A stretch of DNA of 64,000 bases from Azadirachta indica (taxonomy: Eukaryota > Streptophyta > Magnoliopsida > Sapindales > Meliaceae). Positions 55,683-64,000 of the stretch are shown one piece after another; position 1 is the first letter of the stretch; every line of letters begins with the position of its first letter. The translations under genes and the position numbers were made by a program. The notes beneath the pieces are model-generated. The model did not search any database, was not told the DNA's origin, and saw only the letters and a program-made list of their open reading frames with translations. The stretch spans positions 18,990,350 to 19,054,349 of the forward strand of contig CM040452.1 of NCBI GenBank assembly GCA_022749755.1. The letters run 5' to 3'.

Positions 55683-56218
55683 AATCATGGATAGTAACAA
55701 ATTTTTGTTGATAATCAAAAGCAAAAAAAAAAAGAAATAGTTTGGCTAATTGGCCTCCTAGCATTCACTTTTGAGGTCACAAGCACATCATTTGAATAGC
55801 AATATTATTAATTTATATATCATGTAACACATCCCGTCATTATTCACTAATTAAAAGATATACATATACATATATATGTACTAGAGGGCAAAAGCCTTGG
55901 AATATTCTTTTTCCTTTTTGAAATGTTTAACTCTATATGGTTAATTAAATATTAAGATCAAGATTCTAACCCTAGCTAGCTAGATAGCTTTCATGTGCTA
56001 TCAACACTCTCACTACTACTCAAAAACATCACATGTTTGTATAGCAACTTAAAAAGAAAAGGCATTAGCTAGTCTAATCAATATTGATAAGCTAAGCAAA
56101 AGATCCCTATGCAAATTAAATCCCATGCAACTTCCAGGAAGGAGAAGCTCACCATGAATGAAAGGTGCAAGAAACTCACCACAAACACAATACACAACAA
56201 CTTCTTTTTCCTTTCTCT

Positions 56219-56225
56219 TATATAA
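56219..56225 (+). promoter_or_regulatory. TATA box of EF-hand gene
   Basis: tatataa about 130 bases before the ATG at 56353, in a pyrimidine-rich context (ctttctcttatataatccc), would give a leader of about 100 bases. Confidence 0.5.
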
Positions 56226-56352
56226 TCCCAACCTTCCTCTATCATTTTCTCACCACTTCTCCTGTTTACGTAGCCAATATTCACAAATCCTTTTCTGCGC
56301 ATACAATTTCTATACGTACAGAGAGCTGCTGTAAGTTTTTTACTGATACAAT

Positions 56353-56700
56353 ATGGCTGCTCTATTATACGATGATGCTGTTGATTTCGAGGATTTCTTT
56401 CCTTCCATGATCACGAGACTGGGAGCTGAAGGGTTTATATCAGAGCTGTGCAACGGGTTTCGGCTGCTGATGGATGCAGAGAAGGGTTTGATAACGTTTG
56501 AAAGCTTGAAGAGGAACAGTTTGCTTCTGGGTTTGAATGATATGATGGACGATGAGATTGTGTGCATGTTGAGTGAAGGTGATTTGGACGGAGATGGAGC
56601 TCTTAGTCAAATGGAGTTTTGCATTCTTATGGTGAGGTTGAGTCCTGGTTTAATGGATGGTTCACCTGATCAGTGGATGATGGAAGATTTATACATGTAA
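56353..56700 (+). CDS. PBP1: Single EF-hand calcium-binding protein, PBP1/CMI1 type (115 aa)
   Basis: Small calcium sensor without introns. Residues 14-40 read EDFFPSMITRLGAEGF and ELCNGFRLLMD, the hallmark of the plant PBP1/KIC/CMI1 group. One complete EF-hand loop lies at 77-88 (DLDGDGALSQME: D1, D3, D5, G6, E12 all present). An earlier loop around 41-50 (DAEKGLITFE) is degenerate. The end, FCILMVRLSPGLM, is also typical. Family members bind calcium with one EF-hand and then contact partners such as PINOID kinase (PBP1), the kinesin KCBP (KIC) or ICR1 (CMI1), linking calcium to auxin and the cytoskeleton. Those roles are known from Arabidopsis and only inferred here. Length is normal for the family. 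It lies 2.7 kb upstream of the B-box gene on the same strand, as a neighbour of SD-RLKs, which supports the CMI1/PBP1 assignment over KIC. Confidence 0.92.
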   Translation: MAALLYDDAVDFEDFFPSMITRLGAEGFISELCNGFRLLMDAEKGLITFESLKRNSLLLGLNDMMDDEIVCMLSEGDLDGDGALSQMEFCILMVRLSPGLMDGSPDQWMMEDLYM

Positions 56701-57600
56701 AACTCTCTTAATTATGAGTACCCTTTCTGCTCTTGTTTTCATTATTATCATGATCCATCAATGTTCTACTTCCATGAGAATTAATGAAGCTTGATTTCTT
56801 AAGACTTGGGTCATCCATGAAATTGTCACTCAAGTTCGTAATTCATGAATCAATTAAACAAAATTTCTCATATGCATATAGGTAGTCAAGCACATGTTTA
56901 TTTCCTCAATTCATTTGAGTTATTTGTACATTAATAATGGCTTTCTTTTTTAAATTAAGAGCCAATTCCTATTTTAATCTACTGTTTGGAATGCACGTTG
57001 CACCAATGCAAGAGGTTTTATCAATTAAAGCAGCCACTACCCTAAATATACATAGTGGTTAATATATAAGTTATACTAATCAAAATGAAAAGGATTTCCA
57101 ATCTAAAAAATTTGTTTATATATATATAAGAAGGTTTGATCTACTCATTTTAATTGCTTTTCTAGTTTAATTTCCTCCTATAATATGAAACAGTTCTTTT
57201 ATTTTCACTTAAAATTACGTGCTACTCTTATTTTAAAATTAAAGATTATCGTTGTTGTACTTTAATAACTCTGAATCGTACATTTTATCCATGTTATAAT
57301 AATTTTTAATAGATCAAGACACCTTTCTCTTAAAGTATAAGAAAAATATATATATATACAAATTTTTATTTTGAAAATGTGCGCCCACCATTCTAATTTC
57401 GAATTTTTACTCAAAAAGTTTAATTAATATACCCGTTTAAGAAGTAAGTTAACATATAATCTAGTCCATGACTTTCCTTTCTTTAACTAGATAGATAATA
57501 TGAGCCATTTCGTCTGATATCACTTTCATCGAAATTTTAAATTTTGAACTATGAATTCTTACTTTTTTAAAACATAAAACAAAATCTCTTATTTTAAGAA
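56701..57600. other. 3' flank of EF-hand gene, AT-rich
   Basis: No gene recognised. Short TA runs occur at 57118-57129 and 57348-57357. Confidence 0.5.
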
Positions 57601-59411
57601 GAGACTTCACATATATAAATATATCTACAGTTCAAAAGTATTCTCTAATCACATAATACACGTGCCTCGTTCCACGAGTGTCTCAGTAATCGGAAATTTC
57701 TGGTCTTTTTCTCTGTATCTTGCATCCCTTTTTGGGTCATATGAGAAATAATACCGTTCGAGACTTATGGGCCTTAGGTTTACTAAAGGGCCTCATTTGG
57801 TGAGTTGGAAGTAATCTTACTATAAAAACTCTCTCCCCCACGTGACATATGACACATATTTTTGTTACTCGCCATAAAATTCATTTACAAAGAATCTAAT
57901 AAAAATTTATCAATGATGGGGTAGCAACGCCAGCTACCGTGCGTGTGGACCACACAACACATCACTGTAGGCGTCATTTCTCATCTCTCTCATTTCCACT
58001 GCTATGTAAATTGATTATACAATTTGTCTCCCAGTCCTGATGCAAAGAACCTTATATCTTTTTCCTCATCCAGATACACACGCACACTCTTTTTCTTCTC
58101 TCATATCACTGGTGGCGCCAAATTTCAATCTATATTTAATATCCTTATACGACCGCCTGCCATGTCGGATTTCTTCACGTGAAGTTGCCACATAGACCGC
58201 TCGTCAAACACCCAACTCAAATCAATCCCCTTGTCGGTTCTGTTCTCTCATATATAAAATTAATAAATAATGCCTATTAATTATTAATTATAAAATGTGC
58301 TGTTGGACTTGGTGATGAGTGAACCTCGACCACGAACCAAGGCCAATGAATCTCTTTCTGCCCATACGTTCTTGGGTCCCCGTACCTACTACTACTACTA
58401 CTACTAATACTATTCCGCCTCTGCCCCCCATTCAAATTTACAAATGTATGAAGATAATGCTATTTTCTACGCCAAACCAATTTCTTGTTTAAATTTTGGT
58501 CCACCAACTTGTTTTATAATGTGCAATAAAATCCAAGATGTGTTTTTAAATTTTGCTATTTCATTTAAATTTATATTAAATGCTTATATATCTCAAATGA
58601 TTACTTAATACAAGAATTATTAATCAAAATGTTATCCCCATGTTATTCCAAAAAAAAAAAAAGAATAATCTAGACTCTTCTCTTGTTACAAGTATGAATT
58701 AAAATGCCATAAAAAAAAAATGTGAAGACGGCTTTACCAAAGGAGAAAGACATGAATGAGAGCGGGTCCAGGGACCTGAATGACACGTAAGAATATTTAT
58801 CGAAAGCCCAGTTGGGTGTCACATGCGGTTCTTGCCCAATGTGGACTGAATTTGTCCACGTAGGATGGATTACGGAATCAGGCGTCCCCTATGCCTCTAT
58901 TGACACGTCATCACCCCAATCCCATAAAAATATCTGGAAGGAGAGTGGTTCAGTAATAGCCTTCCTGCTAAACACGCAAGGTATTCCTCCGCTCCATAAC
59001 TGAATTTCCACGTGGCACGGTTTTAACTAATCCAGTAATAATTGCTTAATTTAAGGAACAGCAATACATCCGGTGTGCCCAACGTCACATATCAAATAGA
59101 GATAAGCCTATAGATGGCCGCCACGTCAAAACATAAAACTTGGTAAAGTAATCGACGTATATTATGGTTTACTTTCACCATACACGAAAACCCCGAAAAG
59201 CGCCTAATAACATCTCTAAAAGATTATTGATCTTTTCCAGTGACGGTACATTACGAAATTACCCTCGAAATTCATCTAATTAAACGCGAAAAATCAGGGT
59301 TGGTTCGGGTTCAAGAAATCGATAACAAATCATCTCGGTGGATTCTCTTCAGTTTCTCTTTCAACTACAAACAGAGAGAATTATTAGAAACAGAAAAAGA
59401 GGGGTACGACG
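57601..59411 (+). promoter_or_regulatory. Upstream region of B-box gene, rich in G-box/ACGT motifs
   Basis: Perfect G-boxes (CACGTG) at 57659-57664, 57839-57844, 58176-58181 and 59009-59014. Further ACGT cores occur in tgacacgtaa (58781), ccacgtagg (58857), tgacacgtca (58901), aacgtcac (about 59081) and ccacgtca (59121). Such motifs bind bZIP (for example HY5, ABF) and bHLH (for example PIF) factors, which fits a light-responsive B-box gene. Regulation itself is inferred. A (CTA)n run lies at about 58387-58406. Confidence 0.5.
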
Positions 59412-60794
59412 ATGAGGAAGTGCGAGCTGTGTGAATGCGCGGCGAGAATGTACTGCGAATCGGACCAGGCGAGCCTTTGCTGGGACTGCGACGAGAAGGT
59501 ACACCGTGCGAATTTTCTCGTAGCCAAGCACGCCAGGAGTCTTCTTTGTCACGTTTGTCAGTCTCTCACGCCCTGGAAAGCCTCCGGTCCGAAGCTTGGC
59601 CCCACCGTCTCTGCTTGTGATGCGTGCGTCACTGCTGCGCGCTGCGGAGTAAATGATCACAAAATTGTTCAACAGGAAAATCAGAGTGAAGAAAGCAGCG
59701 GTGATGAAGATAATCATCCTGCTGTTGATGAGACAGAGGATGAAGAAGATGATTACGATGACGAAGATGACGATCACGATCTCGACCACAACGAGGAGGA
59801 GGATGAGAATCAGGTGGTACCGTGGTCAGGTGATTCACAGCCGCCGCCGCCTTTGTCCAGTGCTTCTTGTAGTAGTACAAGTGAAGAAGATGTTTCGCTG
59901 AAGCGGATGCGAGATTTTGCTGATCTTTACTCTGATGTGAGCCTTCTTTTCTTTTTAACTTTCATTTCGTCCTCTTATTTCTTAAATTCCTTTTATAAGT
60001 GCTCTGTTGTTGTCTTTTGTTTCTATTTTCTTGCTCGAATATGTGGATCTAGCGAGCGAAATCTTTAGAAACAGGAATTTTCTCTTTTTTGGTTGTTTGA
60101 GAAGTTTTCTTTTGGCTTTTCCAGTGAAATTAACATTTTTGAAGAAATGATTGTCAATTTAACGTTCGGATATAGATGAATCCTTTGGTAGTTAAAAGGA
60201 CGACTCTTTTTTTCCTTTTCAATTTCATGTACGCTCAAATTTCATTCTATTTTTTCCTTTCTTTTCCTGCATTTTCTGATCAACCAAACAACTTTTGGAG
60301 CGCGATTTTTTTTATTAAAATGAAAAAAGAGTGTAGTATACATTTCTGAACCTGACTTTACTATTGATTCTTAATATGAATGAAACCAGATAGTTTTGCT
60401 GTTAGGCAGATAGTTGAACCTTGAACGAGGCTCTTATTCCAGTAATTAGCTGAGATTGAAAATTTTCAATTTCTTACTATATTTTCTAATCAACCGAACA
60501 GGTTATAACACTGAAGATTTTCAAAAAATGCAGGATGAAATCGGTTCCTCTTCGCGACCAGGATCCAGAGGAGTAGAAAATGATGAAGCCACTACTTCAT
60601 TGCGCTCGTTTAGGCCATTGAAGCAGCCAAGAAAAATACCTGAATCAGAGCGAGATCAGGGTCAAGCAGACTCGAGATCAACGGCTATTGTTAGCTCATT
60701 GCAGAGGCTTCAAAATCAGATTATTACAAATGATGGTGACGCGTCTGCCACAATTATTGGGATTTGCAGATTGAGCAGGAATAATAGCCGTTGA
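59412..60794 (+). CDS. BBX28: B-box zinc finger protein, BBX28/29 type (261 aa)
   Basis: Nuclear regulator with a single N-terminal B-box. Two exons: 59412-59936 (donor GAT/gtgagc) and 60534-60794 (acceptor atgcag/GATGAA), giving 261 aa. B-box ligands are C4, C7, C15, D18, C23, C26, H31 and H40, with NFLVAKH typical of the family. A cysteine pair follows at 46/49 and another at 69/72 (CHVCQSLTPWKASGP, CDACV), as in BBX28/29. Then comes an acidic run (about 93-132) ending in VVPW (135-138), and a serine-rich stretch before KRMRDFADLYSD. Exon 2 begins DEIGSSSRPGS. An alternative acceptor at 60500-60501 would shift the frame. Arabidopsis BBX28 and BBX29 modulate HY5-dependent light signalling through protein contacts; here that role is inferred from homology. 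The gene lies beside a PBP1/CMI1-type gene. Confidence 0.9.
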
Positions 60795-61051
60795 TTTCAC
60801 TTCCACTAACCTTTAATTTGAGGTAGTTTTGTGGTTTTTTTTTTTCTTTTGGTCACTAATTAATGTTTATACCAATGCCTTTTGTTAACCTTTTTTCTTT
60901 TTCATTTTTATTTTTAATCATAGGGTTTTCTTCTTTCTTTTCCCTTTGTGTTCTTCAACCTTATGCAAATGTTATCATTTGCTTTTCTTGAATGGTGATT
61001 GGTATACTTTGATGTTCATGGCATAATGAAAAGATTTGAGTTTCTCCCAGC

Positions 61052-61052
<1 letters not shown>

Positions 61053-61117
<65 letters not shown>
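61053..61117. repeat. (ATT)21 microsatellite
   Basis: About 65 bases of uninterrupted TTA/ATT, some 260 bases after the B-box stop codon, possibly in the 3' leader or just beyond. Confidence 0.95.
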
Positions 61118-61119
<2 letters not shown>

Positions 61120-61612
61120 TGCCCGTGTATCTTTGTTTCATTCTTTATTGTATGTTTTGAGCATCCAATAATTTTTCGTTGTAATGCAAGTATTCAATTA
61201 ATAATATATTATATTATTTATGTATATATAAACTTATGACAGTTATTAATACATATTAGATCATTATAGAAATAATAAAATAATTAAGAAGTTCTCATGT
61301 TTCACATGTTACCCTTAATACTTTTCACTTGACATGGGATTCTAATTAATTGTAAATTTCTATTAGAAAAATGGATTGTTCTTTTACCCAAAAAAAAAAA
61401 AAAATGAATTGTTCCTTTTTTAATTTTTGAGAGGAAAAGGAATGTGTAGACAAAAGCGTGATGGATGTCAATTTATTCTGTGAAACGTACAAGTCCAAAA
61501 AAAACAACTCAACTTGATGATGTTAAGATGCAGCAATAACAGAGGAAAACGTGGGCGGGTATGTATCTTCTTAATGTTGCAAAAATGAGGACCATATATA
61601 TGCATATGCATC

Positions 61613-61637
61613 CATATATATATATATATATATATAT
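61613..61637. repeat. (AT)12 microsatellite
   Basis: Uninterrupted AT units after catcc. Confidence 0.95.
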
Positions 61638-62566
61638 GGCTGGGTAAAAGGACATGGTAGTATTTGTCTTGCTGCACATGACTGACTATTGGAATCCAAT
61701 ATATATATATGCATGCAACAGCAGCAATTAATTGTTTTTTTTTTTTTTTTTTTTGTTCTTTTGGGTGGCTATGCAAAGAATGTTGAAGTGTTGATTGTCA
61801 TAGTGGATTGCGGTAAGGCTTGCATTTGGCGGTATAAGCAGAGTGAGTTAGTTGGTAGGGAAGATATTTTAGTGATAATAATTAATTAATTAGTTAAATT
61901 TTGAGGATGGAAATGATGTATGTTTAGATAAAGGTTACCTCAAAACCCGTTTATTATTTTAAGAAATATATATATATTATATAAAATGTAAATGTTATGT
62001 AGGAAAGCGAACCCCGTCAAAAGTAGGTGCTCGTTTATCCAGATGCAGTGGAGTGGACGGACGGATGGGTGTCATGGGGTCATACATTTTTCTAGTGGTT
62101 CCAAACGGTTTTACTTAACGTCAAAAGTAGAGACTTGTCAGAGTAAATAAATAAAATACAGACGGTGTCCGATAAACGATTCTTCCGTCACCTCATTTTG
62201 AATATAATTCCCTTCTGTAGTTGGAAGTCCTTTCCTGATGATATTGATACCCGATTGCTATTTGCGATTGCCTACCACAATTTGGTGCATGACATCGAAG
62301 ATTTTTAACAGTAATTAAATTAAAATTTTAATTTTTTAAAATAATTACTATTTAAAATATATTTTAAAAATAATTTATTTAAATTAAAATATTTTCGTAA
62401 AAAATTTTTTTTAAAAATAACTGATATATATTTTTAATAAAGATATTTTTATTAAAAAAATTTAAATAAATTATTTTTTAACAAATTTTAAACAGTAAAT
62501 ATTACTAAAAATTTAATTCAAATATTAAATATTTTGATTAAATTTTTCAAATCGAAAAATCATTTG

Positions 62567-62570
62567 TTTT

Positions 62571-62601
<31 letters not shown>

Positions 62602-62650
62602 GGGGGTGAGAGAAGGAGGAGGAGGGGGAGGGAGATGGCGGGGGGGGGGG
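62567..62650 (+). repeat. Poly-T/poly-G tract
   Basis: Fourteen T (62567-62580) run directly into 26 G (62581-62606), then a G-rich purine stretch and 11 more G (62640-62650). The plus strand could form G-quadruplexes. The base count in such runs is often unreliable. Confidence 0.9.
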
Positions 62651-62706
62651 TGTCTTTTCCTAAAAACGACCACGCATAATGTGTGGGTTAATTTAAAACA
62701 TGATAC

Positions 62707-62770
<64 letters not shown>
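62707..62770. repeat. (ATT)21 microsatellite
   Basis: About 64 bases of uninterrupted TTA/ATT, close in length and orientation to the one at 61053. Confidence 0.95.
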
Positions 62771-64000
62771 CAACACGATAATTCAAATGAAAAGATTTGT
62801 AGATCAATAATATCAAAAGTTGTCGTGTGTGGCACCAAAACATAATTTTTAGTTGTATAGCATGCAATTGATCTTCTGTATTATCCGGAATTCTTATCTA
62901 TAATTCTGAATTGGAACTCAATCGAAACTAATTAAAATCCAATATTCTCTCTTTCCCTAGCTCTTTAACATTTAATCATAGGTTTAATTTTTTAAAAAAC
63001 AGTCAAATCAAAATCAATTCATCATTAATTCAACAGTGTCAAACTTTAATATTCGGATCGGAGTATTCACTCCAGAAAGCAAAATTTCTTTGAAGATATT
63101 GTGGTCTAAAGTTTCAACCAACTTCCTTCCATGGTTGACACGTTAAGAGTTAGAGAAAGGGCTTTATTCGGAAATTCCATCTTTTTAAAGTCGGCATTAT
63201 TAGGCATTGTTGATCGCTTAACTGAAAAACTTGGCATCAGATTCAGAGTAAAAGCACACAGAAAAACAAATTCATAATTAATTTCTCTTCCTTTCTTTTA
63301 TTTTCTTTTCTTCTCGTGGGGTCTACAAATTCAGTAGGAGGCTAATTTGTTAATTTCCCACTTTTTTTTTTTCCTTTACCTGCCCACCTTTACGTCTACC
63401 ACCATAACAGCAACTGCTATGCTATTGTCATACGCAGCCGGTTGATGGCATTTCGAGAATTTTGTCATCATCTCAAATTTTGCGCCAAGATTTGCAAGTT
63501 TATATACAAAATGTTTTGTGTTACGAATTCAATTTCCATGTAATGAGCTTACTCTCATGCTGAAATTTTCAATTTTTAAATTGGAAAATCAACAAATCCC
63601 AAGTTAATTTTGATCCACCTATGTATCATTCATTTACAGTCCCAGTAGCCTGGCTAATTGAAGTAATTTGGAACTTTATATGAAAACTTGATTGTCGGAA
63701 TTTATAAACCAACATATGGGAGAAAAAAACAAAAAAGACTTGCAAATTAGGTAGAAAGCAATCTTTAACATAGAAATGATGCATATATCACAATGCACTG
63801 CAACATGTTTTCCAATAGGCGTTAAAGGAAATTAAAAGCCCCATCAAACCATACAACATCAACAGTCCTCGCATAGTTCATACATGAGAAAGATGTTGAG
63901 ACAGACGAAAGAGGGGAGCAGATGGAAGAACCATAACACCACGCCGTGCAGATTAACAAGATTCCATCACCAGAAAAACCTCATCCATTCCTCTACGTGC

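Larger units (their letters stand above)
53000..56352. other. 3.3-kb divergent intergenic region
   Basis: Lies head-to-head between the 835-aa kinase gene and the EF-hand gene, so it should hold both promoters. It is AT-rich with TA runs at 55141-55164, about 55386-55402 and 55659-55682. No coding signal or transposon recognised. Confidence 0.55.
60795..64000. other. Intergenic, AT-rich, microsatellites, no gene recognised
   Basis: After the B-box gene I find no supported coding region. Sequence at 62290-62540 is almost pure A+T. Near the right edge (63830-64000) GC content rises, and the strip could be the 3' end of a gene running in from the right on the minus strand, but no domain is visible. 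Confidence 0.45.

Noticed and set aside
59361..59880. Open stretches of 142 and 83 codons on the minus strand
   Set aside because: Antisense shadows of the B-box gene; the valine/isoleucine and histidine runs mirror the acidic codons.
61036..61239. Open stretch with a poly-tyrosine run
   Set aside because: Product of the ATT microsatellite.
62534..62845. 103-codon open stretch with glycine and tyrosine runs
   Set aside because: Read-through of the poly-G and ATT repeats.

Overview
The window is nuclear DNA from a flowering plant, most likely a eudicot. It is AT-rich and has intron-split receptor kinase genes, nested LTR retrotransposons, long TA and ATT microsatellites, and plant-specific families (S-domain receptor kinases, B-box zinc fingers, GLR and DUF707 remnants). 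I cannot fix the species. No prokaryotic features, rRNA, convincing tRNA or CRISPR are present.

Left third (1-19.1 kb): a nested stack of decayed retroelements. A Ty1/copia element (1-2192, resuming 18872-19140) is interrupted by a Ty3/gypsy chromovirus (5' LTR 2193-3269, gag-pol 10.93-17.08 kb, 3' LTR 17082-18871). The chromovirus is itself interrupted by a 6.9-kb composite with about 360-bp inverted ends (3982-10917). That composite carries a plant 'putative gypsy-type transposase' ORF remnant on +, an 88-bp tandem repeat array and a Tat-type integrase end on -. A second insertion of about 1.5 kb splits the chromovirus pol.

Middle (19.5-53 kb): a minus-strand tandem cluster of G-type lectin S-receptor-like kinases (SD-RLKs). 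Two genes look intact: 34869-38270 (830 aa) and 49708-52999 (835 aa), each with seven exons. One (39717-42144) keeps a complete kinase but has a collapsed, prematurely stopped ectodomain. Two are near full-length pseudogenes (30489-33841, 44690-48000), and at least five shorter fragments are scattered around them (19.5, 20.6, 29.7, 44.3, 48.7 kb). Within this block, 20.9-21.5 kb holds a truncated DUF707-type gene fused to a kinase tail. The 22.4-29.2 kb stretch has no convincing intact gene. It holds short duplications, telo-box motifs, a foldback with a compensated inner stem, and a glutamate-receptor-like (GLR) pseudogene at its right end.

Right (53-64 kb): a single-exon EF-hand protein of the PBP1/CMI1 type (56353-56700) and a two-exon B-box protein of the BBX28/29 type (59412-60794), both on +. 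G-boxes and other ACGT-core motifs lie upstream of the B-box gene. The rest is AT-rich intergenic DNA with microsatellites and a 26-base G run. Having SD-RLKs, a PBP1/CMI1-type EF-hand gene and a BBX28/29-type gene together matches my recollection of the Arabidopsis At4g27280-At4g27310 neighbourhood, so the right half is probably an ancient conserved block expanded by SD-RLK duplication and padded on the left by retroelements.
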